This document shows positions 55,419-64,000 of a DNA stretch of 64,000 nt, piece after piece (within the stretch, counting starts at the first letter, position 1; every line of letters starts with the position of its first letter). The translations under genes were made by a program, and so were the position numbers. Origin of the DNA: Synechococcus sp. Nb3U1 (GTDB taxonomy: Bacteria > Cyanobacteriota > Cyanobacteriia > Thermostichales > Thermostichaceae); contig NZ_JAKFYQ010000001.1 of assembly GCF_021533835.1 (NCBI RefSeq), positions 778,079-842,078 of the forward strand, written 5' to 3'. The notes beneath the pieces are model-generated. The model was given only the letters and a program-made list of their open reading frames with translations, was not told where the DNA came from and did no database searches.

Positions 55419-55552
55419 CCCGTCATTCCTGTCGCCAAACCCGCTGCCCCTGCCTGCAACAGGGATCCTCCCGCCCCAAGGCCGCCAATAGCCACCGTAA
55501 CTCCGACCAACGCGGCAAAGGCTGTGATCCAAAGCTGGTGCAGGGGTAACAT
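55394..55552 (-). CDS. Small hydrophobic protein, unknown
   Basis: This 52-residue frame starts at ATG 55552. It contains one to two hydrophobic, Gly/Ala-rich segments (WITAFAALVGVTVAIGGLGA and GAAGLATGMTGYV), consistent with a small membrane protein or hairpin. The frame is open to 55636 but the upstream part is polar. No ribosome-binding site is evident. It overlaps the end of the doubtful plus-strand ORF. Confidence 0.4.
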   Translation of the reverse strand: MLPLHQLWITAFAALVGVTVAIGGLGAGGSLLQAGAAGLATGMTGYVASSTG

Positions 55553-55621
55553 TGTCAGCCCACAACATGAGAGGATTTGTTCTGATTTTATCAGCCGTTT
55601 TGGTGTGGGTTTTGGAGTGCC

Positions 55622-55645
55622 CATGTCATGTGACATGTCATGTGA
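55622..55645. repeat. Two tandem copies of a 12-bp palindromic unit
   Basis: CATGTCATGTGA is present twice head-to-tail. The junction creates a near-palindrome, CATGTCATGTGACATG. It lies 80 bp upstream of the glycosidase start and could be an operator or just a slippage product. Confidence 0.75.
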
Positions 55646-55724
55646 GATATGGGAAGAAGTTCTTTGTAACTCCCCATTCCCAACTTAAGCTACCCTTGGC
55701 ATCGAAGAAAAAAGGATCCTGATT

Positions 55725-57269
55725 TTGGCTGGTTCAACCCATTTTGGCGAAATTGACCTCAGCACCTGGAGCCTTGAGGAAAAAGTCGGGCAACTGTTTC
55801 TGGTTTACTTTGAAGGGCCAGAACTCTCTCCTGCCCTAGAGGAGATGATCCAGGACTATCACGTGGGCGGTTTGATCTTCTACTCCATTGCTGGAAATAT
55901 CCAAACTCTGTCCCAACTAGCCCAGTTAACCGCGTCTGTCCAAGCCCAAAGTCGGATCCCATTGTGGATGGGTATCGACCAAGAGGGTGGCCCGGTCGTC
56001 CGCATAACCGAAGGGGTGACGGTATTTCCCAGCGCCATGGCAGTGGCGGCGGCGGGATCCCTGGCAGATGCCAGAGCAATGGCCCAAGTCGTGGGGGTAG
56101 AACTCAAAAGCCTGGGATTTAATCTCAACTTCGCACCAGTGGTCGATGTGAACAGCAACCCCCACAACCCGATCATCGGTATCCGCGCCTTTGGCTCTGA
56201 CCCAAACCAGGTGGCAGATTACGGTCTGGCGATGTTGTGTGGGTATCAACAAGCCGGGATCCTCTGCACCCCGAAACATTTTCCCGGCCACGGGGATACC
56301 CACATCGATTCGCATTTGGGGTTGCCGCGGGTGGATCGTCCCCTAGCTGAGCTGCAAGCCACGGAAATCTACCCTTTTCAAACCCTGATCAAGGCGGGGG
56401 CAGAAGCGATCATGACGGCGCATGTGGTGATGCCTGCGTTGGGCTCCGATCAACCTGCCACCCTTGCCCCAGAGGTCTTGTCCGGCTGGCTGCGAAACAA
56501 GTTGGGGTTTCAGGGGCTAATCTGCACTGATTCCCTGACGATGGGGGCGATTGCCCAAACCTATGGGATCCCGGAAGCGGCAGAACTGGCCTTCAAGGCT
56601 GGGGCCGATATGCTTTTGTTTGGAGCGGATCGCGGGTTTACGCCAGTGGTGCAAAAAGACGCCTATGCCCACTTGTTGCAGGGGTTCCGCAGCGGACGTT
56701 TGTCGGTGGAGCAACTGGATCAATCGCTGCAGCGGATCTTGAGCTTGAAACAGCGCTACCGATTGGGATCCCCACCTGGGGCCGAAACCGTCCATCCTGC
56801 CGCCAGTCCCAGCCACCAGGCTCTCGCCCAGCGCATCGCCCAGGCCAGTATCGCCCTCCTCAAGGGATCCCTGCCCCCTTTAGCCCCTGATCTGTTGCTG
56901 ATCACCCCTGTTCCTCTGTTGGGGGATCTGCTCCAAAAGGCCTTACCCAGCGCTCAAGTCCTCCAGATCAGCCCAGAGCCTACTCCTGAGGATTGGCAAA
57001 CAACCCTGGCAAGGGCAGCAAGGGCTGACCAAGTGGTGGTGGGATCCCTGGATCTCTTTCGTCACCCGGCTCAGAAAGAGTTACTCGTGGAGTTACTGGG
57101 CGCTCTTATCCCGGAACAGGTAATCGGCCTAGCGTTGGGATCCCCAGATGATCCATCCGCGCTGCCGCAGATCCCGGTTTACCTGGCTTGCTATGGCACA
57201 ACCCCCGTTTCTCTACAGGCTTTGATCGAGGTTTTGTTGGGTCGGATCCGGACTCGGGGGCGCGTGTGA
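55725..57269 (+). CDS. Glycoside hydrolase family 3 (NagZ-like beta-N-acetylhexosaminidase)
   Basis: This 514-residue protein has a GH3 N-terminal TIM barrel (WMGIDQEGGPVVRI, NFAPVVDVNSNPHNP). The signature KHFPGHGDTHIDSH contains the His/Asp general-acid pair typical of NagZ, and CTDSLTMGAIAQTYG is the nucleophile region. A second, weaker domain fills about 350-514. NagZ removes GlcNAc from peptidoglycan fragments in the cytoplasm during wall recycling. TTG 55725 with AAGGAT upstream is the start. No signal peptide is visible, as expected for NagZ. Confidence 0.9.
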   Translation: MAGSTHFGEIDLSTWSLEEKVGQLFLVYFEGPELSPALEEMIQDYHVGGLIFYSIAGNIQTLSQLAQLTASVQAQSRIPLWMGIDQEGGPVVRITEGVTVFPSAMAVAAAGSLADARAMAQVVGVELKSLGFNLNFAPVVDVNSNPHNPIIGIRAFGSDPNQVADYGLAMLCGYQQAGILCTPKHFPGHGDTHIDSHLGLPRVDRPLAELQATEIYPFQTLIKAGAEAIMTAHVVMPALGSDQPATLAPEVLSGWLRNKLGFQGLICTDSLTMGAIAQTYGIPEAAELAFKAGADMLLFGADRGFTPVVQKDAYAHLLQGFRSGRLSVEQLDQSLQRILSLKQRYRLGSPPGAETVHPAASPSHQALAQRIAQASIALLKGSLPPLAPDLLLITPVPLLGDLLQKALPSAQVLQISPEPTPEDWQTTLARAARADQVVVGSLDLFRHPAQKELLVELLGALIPEQVIGLALGSPDDPSALPQIPVYLACYGTTPVSLQALIEVLLGRIRTRGRV

Positions 57270-57299
57270 GTCGGGATCCCCCTCTCGACTGAGGAGACA

Positions 57300-58187
57300 T
57301 TACAGGCCTAAAGCACTGAAGTTTTGCCGCTCCAGCGCAGGTATTGTTCGCTTCACCAAGCCTGTCAACACGTTCCCTGGGCCAATTTCCCACACCTGTT
57401 GGATGCCATCGGCGGCCATTTGCAGAACGGTTTCTCGCCAACGCACCGGGGCGGTCATTTGCACCAAAAGAGCTTGTTTGAGTACCTGCGGATCCCGGCT
57501 GGCGGTAGCAGTACAGTTGCTGTAAACCGGCACCCGTGGGGGCTGAAAGGCTATGGGCTCTAAGGTTTGGGCAAATTCATCAGCAGCAGCTTGCATAAAC
57601 CGCGAGTGAAAAGCGCCACTCACTTTCAAAGGCACCGCTCGTTTGGCCTGCAGTTGCCCACAGACCGCTTGCACAGCCTCAACTTGGCCGGTGATCACCA
57701 CCTGATCCGGGCTGTTGTCGTTAGCAATAGCCACATCGGGAATGATCTCGCAGAGGTATTCTAACTTGGCCCGGTCAAACCCGATCACCGCCGCCATGCC
57801 CCCTGTGTGCGCTCGATCCCCTTGATCCTCTTCTCCTGCTGCATCCATCAACCGGCCCCGCAGCGCCACCAGCCGCAACCCGGTCTCAAAATCAAACACC
57901 CCTGCGGCATACAGGGCGCTGTATTCTCCCAAGCTGTGTCCTGCGGTGCAGGCGGGGGCTTTGCCCTGAGCGTAGCAATAATCCGTCAGCAGGGCGGAAA
58001 CCGTAAACAAGGCTGGTTGGGTATAGCGAGTTTGTTGGATCTGCTCCTCCGACAGCCCTAACGGATCCCATCCCAACAGATCGTAGGCCAAGGCCAATTT
58101 TGAGGCGGCCCCTTCCCAATCCCGCAAGTCCTTTCCCATGCCGACCGCTTGGGATCCCTGGCCGGGATAAATCCAGGCAATGGTCAT
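57300..58187 (-). CDS. fabD: Malonyl-CoA:ACP transacylase
   Basis: This 295-residue enzyme loads malonate onto acyl-carrier protein for fatty-acid synthesis. The start is M-T-I-A-W-I-Y-P-G-Q-G-S-Q (ATG 58187). The nucleophile serine is in GHSLGEYSALYAAGV, and the active-site histidine in VSGAFHSRFM. It is the last gene of the plsX-fabH-fabD operon, 4 nt after the fabH stop. The longer frame to 58241 overlaps fabH and is rejected. Confidence 0.96.
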   Translation of the reverse strand: MTIAWIYPGQGSQAVGMGKDLRDWEGAASKLALAYDLLGWDPLGLSEEQIQQTRYTQPALFTVSALLTDYCYAQGKAPACTAGHSLGEYSALYAAGVFDFETGLRLVALRGRLMDAAGEEDQGDRAHTGGMAAVIGFDRAKLEYLCEIIPDVAIANDNSPDQVVITGQVEAVQAVCGQLQAKRAVPLKVSGAFHSRFMQAAADEFAQTLEPIAFQPPRVPVYSNCTATASRDPQVLKQALLVQMTAPVRWRETVLQMAADGIQQVWEIGPGNVLTGLVKRTIPALERQNFSALGL

Positions 58188-58191
58188 CAAT

Positions 58192-59238
58192 CTATTTCCC
58201 CCAACGAAACACAATGGATCCCCAGGTGAGGCCGGCTCCAAAACCCACCATCACCCCCAGATCCCCGGGGCCAAAGCGCCCTTTCTCGATCCAGTCCGCC
58301 AAAGCAATCGGTACTGAGGCCCCAGAGGTATTGCCGTAGCGCTCCAGCACGCTGGCCACCCGCTCCGGATCCACCTCAAGGCGTTTGGCAATGGCATCGA
58401 GAATGCGTTGATTGGCCTGGTGAACGAAATACCCCTGCACTGCTTCTGCTGAGATCCCCGCCCGGAACAGGGATTTTTCGATGATCTCCGGCACCGCATT
58501 GACGGCAAACTTGTAAACCTCTCGACCATTCATGGTGATGGGGCGACAGCGGTATTGCCCCACTTCAAGGGATCCCACGAGGGGACGGGCCTCGGTTTCC
58601 ATGCCCAAGCTGAGCAGCTCGCTGCCGGTACCATCGCTGCGCAACTCAATGCTCAAAATACCTTGTTGTACCTGTGGCATGCTGGCGCGAGTACCAACCT
58701 CCGACCGGCCTGCAGTATCCGCCTCCAAAACGACTGCCCCGGCTCCATCCCCAAACAACACACAGGTGGTGCGATCCGTCCAATCCACCGTGCGCGAGAG
58801 CACATCCGCCGCCACCACCAAGGCCCGACGATACAGCCCGGTTTGCAAAAATTGGGTTGCCGTAGCCACTGCAAACACAAACCCTGTGCAAGCCGCTGTC
58901 AGATCAAACGCCACCGCCCGCGTCGCTCCCAAAGCCGCTTGCACTTGAGGGGCAGAGCCGAAGCGATCGGCACTGGTGGAGGTGGCCAACAGAATCAAGT
59001 CCAGCTCTTGCGGATGCACCTGCGCCTGAGCAAGGGCTTGAGTGGCTGCCTGAGAGGCCAAATCTACCACGCTCAACTGGGGCGGGAGAATGCGTCGTTC
59101 CCGAATGCCCGTGCGGGGCCAAATCCATTCATCCGAGGTTTCGACGATCTGGCTCAAATCGTCGTTGTGCAGACAGGGATTCGGCAGGGCGGCACCAATC
59201 CCCACCAACCGCACCGTCGGGAGGCTATCGCTGGGCAT
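58192..59238 (-). CDS. fabH: 3-oxoacyl-ACP synthase III
   Basis: This 348-residue condensing enzyme joins acetyl-CoA and malonyl-ACP to start fatty-acid chains. The catalytic cysteine is in TAACTGFVFAV, the histidine in YFVHQANQRI and the asparagine in YGNTSGASVP. MPSDSLPTVRLVGIGAALPN at the N-terminus and TGIRERRI match the family. It sits 5 nt after plsX, the usual cyanobacterial arrangement. Confidence 0.97.
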   Translation of the reverse strand: MPSDSLPTVRLVGIGAALPNPCLHNDDLSQIVETSDEWIWPRTGIRERRILPPQLSVVDLASQAATQALAQAQVHPQELDLILLATSTSADRFGSAPQVQAALGATRAVAFDLTAACTGFVFAVATATQFLQTGLYRRALVVAADVLSRTVDWTDRTTCVLFGDGAGAVVLEADTAGRSEVGTRASMPQVQQGILSIELRSDGTGSELLSLGMETEARPLVGSLEVGQYRCRPITMNGREVYKFAVNAVPEIIEKSLFRAGISAEAVQGYFVHQANQRILDAIAKRLEVDPERVASVLERYGNTSGASVPIALADWIEKGRFGPGDLGVMVGFGAGLTWGSIVFRWGK

Positions 59239-59243
59239 TGGCT

Positions 59244-60347
59244 CTATCCTTCCACCCGATCCAATGGTCGAAAGGGCAACACTTCGTGGCTAAGGTCGGA
59301 GGGCTGAGCCTCACTGCTCTCGACAGGCCGAGAACTCAGCCTTGAATTGGATTTTGGGTCTGTGTCGTCTGCCATCTCTGTCTGTAGCCGTTCCAAGACT
59401 TTCTGCTCAGCCGCCTCTTTGGCCAGCCGAATCGCGTGATAGACCATCGCTTCTTTGGAGCTGCCATGGGTGATCACACAAATACCGTTTACCCCCAACA
59501 GCAAAGCGCCGCCATATTCCACATAGTCGATGCGCCGTTTCACCTGTCTGAGGTTGGGTTTGAGCAGCCAGGTACCGATCTTGCCCCGCCAACCTCGCGG
59601 TAGCTCCTCCCGCAACACCTGCGTGATCACCTGGCCGACGCTTTCGGCAAATTTGAGCAGGGCATTGCCCACAAACCCATCACAGACGACAACATCAAAC
59701 TCCCCTGTCAGCACATCCCGCCCCTCGGCATTACCGCTGAAGCGGATCCCTTTGAGTTCCGCAAGGCGTTGGTGGGTGGTTACCGACAAATCGTTCCCCT
59801 TGTTGGGTTCTTCGCCGATGTTGAGCAGGCCGACGTGCGGGTGATCGATGCCCATCACACACTGGCAATAAAGGGATCCCATGCGGGCAAATTGTTCCAA
59901 AAAGCGGGGCCGACAATCCACATTCGCCCCCACATCCAACAGCAGAACTGGCTTGCCTTTCAGGGTGGGCAACAGAGCGCCAATGGCGGGACGATCGATC
60001 CCCGCTAACCGCCCCAACCCCAGATGAGCCGCGGCCATGGCCGCGCCTGTGTTCCCGGCTGCCACCACCGCATCCGCCCGTTTGGCCCGCACCTGCTGCA
60101 TCGAGACATTGATGGAAGCCTTGGGTTTTTTTCGCACCATCAGGGGTTCTTCCGCCATACCCACATCGTCTTCGGCGGGCACGATCGTGATCCCAGACGG
60201 CAAGGGCTGTGGCAAGAAAGGCTGAAGAGATTCGGGACGACCGACTAGCGCGATCTCAACCTGAAGCTGTCGATGGGCCAACAGGGCACCCTTGATGATC
60301 TCTTCGGGAGCGTAGTCACCCCCCATCGCATCAACCGCAATTCGCAC
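59244..60347 (-). CDS. plsX: Phosphate acyltransferase PlsX
   Basis: This 367-residue enzyme makes acyl-phosphate from acyl-ACP for PlsY in phospholipid synthesis. It starts MRIAVDAMGGDYAPEEIIKG and contains GAAMAAAHLGLGRL, PALGALLPTLKG-like IDRPAIGALLPTLKGKP, the VLLLDVGANVDCRPRFLEQF region and GIRFSGNAEGRDVLTGEFDV. The C-terminal 45 residues are a variable Ser/Glu-rich tail. First gene of the fatty-acid operon, it is followed within 5 nt by fabH. Confidence 0.96.
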   Translation of the reverse strand: MRIAVDAMGGDYAPEEIIKGALLAHRQLQVEIALVGRPESLQPFLPQPLPSGITIVPAEDDVGMAEEPLMVRKKPKASINVSMQQVRAKRADAVVAAGNTGAAMAAAHLGLGRLAGIDRPAIGALLPTLKGKPVLLLDVGANVDCRPRFLEQFARMGSLYCQCVMGIDHPHVGLLNIGEEPNKGNDLSVTTHQRLAELKGIRFSGNAEGRDVLTGEFDVVVCDGFVGNALLKFAESVGQVITQVLREELPRGWRGKIGTWLLKPNLRQVKRRIDYVEYGGALLLGVNGICVITHGSSKEAMVYHAIRLAKEAAEQKVLERLQTEMADDTDPKSNSRLSSRPVESSEAQPSDLSHEVLPFRPLDRVEG

Positions 60348-60556
60348 AAGCTGACCTCACACTGGAATACCCCTGGCAGCCCCAAATGACTCTTAAGTTT
60401 CCTCACCCTGACCAATTTGGGCCTTGATGACCGCAAAGTACTACCCAGTGAGCCAGGAGCCGGCTCAACAAATTTTACCAGATTTGCCCTCCCTCTTGAG
60501 GCCGCGGATCGACGCAGAGATCGGAGGCGATTCTAACCGGAAGGGATCCGATCCGA

Positions 60557-62302
60557 TTACGCCTGAGTGAGGGTGGCCAGCAAGGATTGCACCTGTTCCA
60601 CATGGGCGCGTGCGGTGGAAGTTTCTTGTTGGTGTTGCCCCAAGTCTGTTTCCAGTTGGGCCAGTTGTGTCCCCAAATCCGCCCACAGATCCCGCTCGGA
60701 GTAGAGGCTGGCCTGCAGATGGTTTAATCGCCCCCAGGTTTCCGCCAGCGCCTGGGTGCGTGCCCGCAGGGATCCCTCCTCTTCTTCCAGTTGTCGCCAC
60801 TGTTGCTCCAGATCTTGCCGTTGGCGGGCTAGAGTCTCCTGTTGAGGCTGTAGAGAAGATTCCATTTGCTGAATGAGCGTTTGCAAACGGTTCTGTTCCT
60901 GCAGGAGGGCTTTTTTCTGGCTGTCGATCTGTCCCAAAATGGGCCCAATATCGACGGTAGTCAGGACAGGGGCGGCAGTGGGCTGGCCTTGCAGTTGGCT
61001 GAGGCGAGCCTCTTGGCGAACAAGCTCTTCGTATTCTCGCTGTAGGTTTTTCTCTTGGGGCAACAGGGCTTCTTCTAAGGCTCCACAGGCAGACTGGGCG
61101 TAGTCGATATCCATTTCAATATCGAACTGCTCATCGGGAGAGGCCGTCGCTAAGCGTTCTTGCAACTCCCGGAGGGCTTGCCGGTTTTGCTCCAACTCAG
61201 CCCGCTGTTGGTTCACCTGGGCAGAGCGCTGTTCGTAATCCCGCCGCAGTTGGGTGACCAAAGTTGTTAATTCCTCCAGGGAGATGGGGAGAGGGGCTGC
61301 TCCTGCTGCGCTGTTGTCGGCCCCGCTGGCGGTGATGAAGTCGTATTCTTGTACGAGGCGATAGGCTTGCTGGTAGAGGATCTCCTGCAGTTGCAGGTGC
61401 TTGGCTACCTGCTGCAGTTGCTCTTGATAAGCCCGCAGGGCTCCCTGGTGGGCTTGCCACCCAGCTTGAGCTTGATCCCACGCGTGACGGGCTCCCCACC
61501 AAGCGGTGCGGCGTTCTTGCCAGGTGCGGTAGTCTCGATCCAACTCGTCCTGCCGGATTTGAGCCTGCTGCCGTTCTTGCTCCAGCTCAGCAATGTGTTG
61601 ATTGAGGTGCTCCTGGCGCTGCTGAATGTGACCCTTCAAGCCCTGGAGAGGGGCGAAGGGATCCCTGGAGGGCTGTAACCCCTCCTGTAGCTGTTGAATG
61701 AGGGCCTGGAGCTGCGCCGCTTCCTCCTCCCCTAGACGGCTAGAACGGGCTTCTTGCAACTGCGCTTCTAGTTCTTGCCGCTGCTGATTGAGGGCCTCCC
61801 GTTGCTGCCCGATCAGGCGCTGCTGCTCGGCCAGATGGGCCTGTTGGGTTTCCAGCTCTTCTTTGAGGCTATCCAGGAGTTTGCGCTCCTCCTCCACTCC
61901 TTTGTACTGCTCGTATAGCCGCTGGATTTCCTCTTCTTGCCCTTCCAACTCCATTTCGCGGCGGGTGAGCTCCTGCGCCTGAAAGGTGAGGGATTGTTTC
62001 CAAACCTCGATTTCTTCCTCTTGGCTACGGGCTTTGTCTTGGACGCGGCTGAAGTTTTGTAAGTAACTCACCACTTGGCGGGCTGCTTCGCTGATGCGAG
62101 AAACCTGACGGCTACCCGATATTTCCGCCAGAACCAACGACCCATCCTTAAAGCGGTTCGCATCCTGGGCAATGCGACCCTCGAGGGTAATGGCTTCTTC
62201 GTTGACCGCCACCCAGGTATTGTCTTGTTGCTGCTTAGCCAGCAATTGCAGAGACGACTTGGCAAACCCAATTGGCTTGGATAGCTCTGCTATGTACAGC
62301 AC
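60557..62302 (-). CDS. hmpF: HmpF-like coiled-coil motility protein
   Basis: This 581-residue protein has a small globular N-terminal domain (MLYIAELSKPIGFAKSSLQL and FKDGSLVLAEISGSRQVSRI). About 450 residues of long coiled coil rich in Gln/Glu follow, with SLTFQAQELTRREMELEGQE. The N-terminal domain and layout match HmpF, a filamentous protein needed for type-IV-pilus-driven motility in Nostoc and conserved in motile cyanobacteria. GTG 62302 has AGGAG 6 nt upstream. The coiled-coil part is low-complexity, so the identification rests on the N-terminal domain. Divergent from trpC across about 360 bp. Confidence 0.8.
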   Translation of the reverse strand: MLYIAELSKPIGFAKSSLQLLAKQQQDNTWVAVNEEAITLEGRIAQDANRFKDGSLVLAEISGSRQVSRISEAARQVVSYLQNFSRVQDKARSQEEEIEVWKQSLTFQAQELTRREMELEGQEEEIQRLYEQYKGVEEERKLLDSLKEELETQQAHLAEQQRLIGQQREALNQQRQELEAQLQEARSSRLGEEEAAQLQALIQQLQEGLQPSRDPFAPLQGLKGHIQQRQEHLNQHIAELEQERQQAQIRQDELDRDYRTWQERRTAWWGARHAWDQAQAGWQAHQGALRAYQEQLQQVAKHLQLQEILYQQAYRLVQEYDFITASGADNSAAGAAPLPISLEELTTLVTQLRRDYEQRSAQVNQQRAELEQNRQALRELQERLATASPDEQFDIEMDIDYAQSACGALEEALLPQEKNLQREYEELVRQEARLSQLQGQPTAAPVLTTVDIGPILGQIDSQKKALLQEQNRLQTLIQQMESSLQPQQETLARQRQDLEQQWRQLEEEEGSLRARTQALAETWGRLNHLQASLYSERDLWADLGTQLAQLETDLGQHQQETSTARAHVEQVQSLLATLTQA

Positions 62303-62661
62303 ACCCGGACTCCTTCAAAACAGTAGCGATGATCCAAACCCTGACTTAGCCGAGCTGAACTCCCATCCCGGGAAGTTGGGATGGCGTCTAGGGTGCAGCT
62401 AGTCAACCTATCCAGGCTCAACAGCCAATGCCCGCGCTTTGTCCACCCCGGTTTGATCCACATGCTTGGCAACACAGTAGCCAACTTGGCCCCTATCCTA
62501 ACTTGCAGTCTAACCAGCTTCCGCTCAGATCGTTCACCCCAAGAGCAAGAAAAACCGCTTTCCTGCAACTAGGCTGGCGGGGGGCTGCAGTAACTATTCA
62601 AACTGTCACCGAAAAACTAGAGTAGTCTAGGGTGTGGTGTGGAGTTCTGTTGAGGGGTTCT
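62303..62661. promoter_or_regulatory. Divergent promoter region between hmpF and trpC
   Basis: This 359-bp spacer has no gene I can support. It must hold the promoters of both divergent genes; I could not pick a convincing -10/-35 pair on either strand, and I see no leader peptide with tandem Trp codons that would indicate attenuation of trpC. Confidence 0.55.
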
Positions 62662-63582
62662 ATGGAGCTACGAGATGAAACCCTGACCATCCGTCGTCGT
62701 TCTCCTGCTCCAGCGGTGGTGGTGGCCTCCCAGGTCTATCAAACCGCCTCACCTGAGGCCGAGCCCCGCCACATTTTAGAGGAGATTGTCTGGCACAAAG
62801 AGCAGGAAGTGGAGCGCCAGCGTCAACAGGTGCCCCTTAAGCAGTTGCAGCAACAGGTGGCCCAAGCTCCTCCCACCCGAGATTTTGTGGCGGCACTCAC
62901 CCAATCTCTCCATCCGGTTTCCTTAATTGCAGAGGTGAAAAAGGCTTCTCCCAGCCGCGGCGTCCTCCGGGATCCCTTTGATCCGGTGGCAATCGCCCAA
63001 AGCTATGTGGCAGGGGGGGCCAGTTGCCTATCGGTACTGACAGATGAGCGGTTTTTTCAGGGCAGTGGCGAGTCTCTGCGGCAAATTCGGGCGGCGGTGG
63101 GGATCCCGTTGCTGTGTAAAGAGTTCATTCTCTATCCCTACCAGATCCTCTGGGCCCGCTCGCTGGGAGCAGATGCAGTGCTGTTGATTGCGGCTATCCT
63201 CTCGGATGCGGACTTGGGCTATTTTCTGAAGCTGATTGCTCAGTTGGGTATGGCGGCTCTGCTGGAGGTGCATACCCCCCAAGAGTTGCAGCGGGTACTG
63301 CGTTTACCCCAGCTGAAGGAGGCCAAGGGGCGGGTGCTGATTGGCATCAATAATCGGGATCTGAGAACCTTTACGGTGGATTTGAACACAACCCACAATT
63401 TGTTGGCGGCCTACCGGGATCCCCTCGCAGATCTACCGGTTGTGAGCGAATCTGGCATTCATACTGACGCTGATTTGCAACAGTTGCAGGCTTGGGGGGT
63501 ACGCTCCGTTTTGGTGGGGGAAGCCTTGGTCAAGCAGCCGGATCCTGGCCAAGCAGCTCGGCACCTATTGGCATCTCACTGA
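62662..63582 (+). CDS. trpC: Indole-3-glycerol-phosphate synthase
   Basis: This 306-residue enzyme closes the indole ring in tryptophan synthesis. The TIM-barrel motifs are visible: [55 protein letters not shown] and VVSESGIHT. The N-terminal extension of about 40 residues before [17 protein letters not shown] is longer than the E. coli domain and typical of cyanobacterial TrpC. ATG 62662 has GAGGGG upstream. It is followed after 37 nt by a small conserved ORF. Confidence 0.96.
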   Translation: MELRDETLTIRRRSPAPAVVVASQVYQTASPEAEPRHILEEIVWHKEQEVERQRQQVPLKQLQQQVAQAPPTRDFVAALTQSLHPVSLIAEVKKASPSRGVLRDPFDPVAIAQSYVAGGASCLSVLTDERFFQGSGESLRQIRAAVGIPLLCKEFILYPYQILWARSLGADAVLLIAAILSDADLGYFLKLIAQLGMAALLEVHTPQELQRVLRLPQLKEAKGRVLIGINNRDLRTFTVDLNTTHNLLAAYRDPLADLPVVSESGIHTDADLQQLQAWGVRSVLVGEALVKQPDPGQAARHLLASH

Positions 63583-63619
63583 ATGGGGATCACATGGATC
63601 CCAGGGATCACTCAGACCG

Positions 63620-63847
63620 ATGAAACGCATTCCTGTGCCTGCTCATGTCCACTACGAATTTTTGCTGCGGGTTCTGGAGCGGCAGACTTTTCCGGCAGTC
63701 GAAGAACAGGATTTTAACAATCGGGCCCGCATGCAAGAGCTGATCAACTCCCTGCGTAAGGCCCTGACCCAACAGCAGCAACTGGAAGAAGACTGGCGAC
63801 AACGGGGTTATCAAGTGGATCACCGTTGGAATATGGAAGAACCGTGA
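63620..63847 (+). CDS. Small conserved cyanobacterial protein (DUF5340-like)
   Basis: This 75-residue protein begins MKRIPVPAHVHYEFLLRVLE. It is hydrophilic and probably helical, with RMQELINSLRKALTQQQQLE near the middle and Trp/Asn at the end (RWNMEEP). It resembles the short cyanobacterial family DUF5340, recalled by eye. It follows trpC closely and may be co-transcribed with it. Function unknown. Confidence 0.65.
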   Translation: MKRIPVPAHVHYEFLLRVLERQTFPAVEEQDFNNRARMQELINSLRKALTQQQQLEEDWRQRGYQVDHRWNMEEP

Positions 63848-63940
63848 CCCCTCTTGACTCTCCAGTGGACTGTAAGGTTTAGCATCAAGCCAACTGAGCT
63901 ATTCCCGCAAGCAGCCCCGCACTCTAGCCGTTAGGGTGTC

Positions 63941-63965
63941 GGCGTAGCCTGTCGTAGGCATAGCG
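63941..63965. repeat. Short imperfect inverted repeat, possible dispersed element
   Basis: GGCGTAGCCTGTCGTAGGCATAGC contains an arm pair TAGCCT/AGGCAT-like around GTCGT. This resembles small dispersed GCGTAGC-type repeats seen in cyanobacteria. Only one clear copy is seen in this window. Confidence 0.4.
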
Positions 63966-64000
63966 TCGGGAGGATGTCACTTCTACAACCCTCTTCGGGG

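Overview
The window comes from a cyanobacterial chromosome. It carries photosystem and carbon-fixation genes (rbcL, cp12, ndhN, two IsiA-type chlorophyll-binding proteins, a PsaL domain), phylloquinone genes (menF, menE), circadian and plastid-type genes (ldpA, ycf45), HmpF and several families restricted to cyanobacteria and plastids. GGATCC, usually as GGGATCCC or GGGATCCG, is hugely over-represented and plays the part that HIP1 (GCGATCGC) plays in many cyanobacteria. I suspect a thermophilic early-branching Synechococcus/Thermostichus-like lineage, but that placement is inference.

Layout. 0-3.4 kb: 5' part of rbcL, clpP, an AvtA-like aminotransferase, a 36-residue membrane ORF and tRNA-Glu. 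3.6-10.1 kb is an iron-stress hub. An isiA, isiB (flavodoxin) and isiA-psaL fusion operon on the minus strand faces a plus-strand imelysin (IrpA-like) and DUF1111 dihaem cytochrome, and the shared 356-bp promoter region holds Fur-box-like palindromes. DapL follows. 11.7-19.5 kb is an accessory region: a roughly 1930-residue lipoprotein with a von Willebrand type-D domain and two leucine-rich-repeat blocks, an unrecognised protein with a glycosyltransferase-like GxGH motif, a secreted plant-type LRR protein and a small secreted protein. Part of the large gene is AT-rich and free of GGATCC, which suggests transfer.

19.8-29.9 kb: UPF0367, an ABC ATPase, cp12, an FTR1 iron permease, an exported MsrB, ndhN-ldpA-ycf45, a Uma2 nuclease, a Rieske protein, a glycosyltransferase and a PRC-barrel protein. 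30-37.4 kb: a REC-REC-Ser/Thr kinase fusion, a membrane GTPase, and menF - small RHH-like ORF - menE. 37.4-44 kb: an ECF sigma, anti-sigma and VanW unit, a CCB2/CCB4-like cytochrome b6f assembly factor, an SNase-like nuclease and an M1 aminopeptidase with HEAT repeats. 44-55 kb: two related small exported proteins, DoxX, polyphosphate kinase, two branched-chain/neutral amino-acid permease subunits, LptC, a sulfatase-fold enzyme, DUF3531 and a K+ channel.

54.4-55.7 kb is a gene-poor stretch with an IS5-type transposase relic and short tandem repeats. 55.7-64 kb: a family-3 glycosidase, the plsX-fabH-fabD fatty-acid operon, hmpF (coiled-coil motility protein) divergent from trpC, and a small conserved cyanobacterial ORF.

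The strongest candidates for follow-up are the iron-stress hub with its PsaL-fused antenna, the VWD/LRR surface protein region, the double-receiver kinase, the sigma/anti-sigma/VanW unit, and the GGATCC motif. All identifications come from reading motifs by eye; no database search was run.
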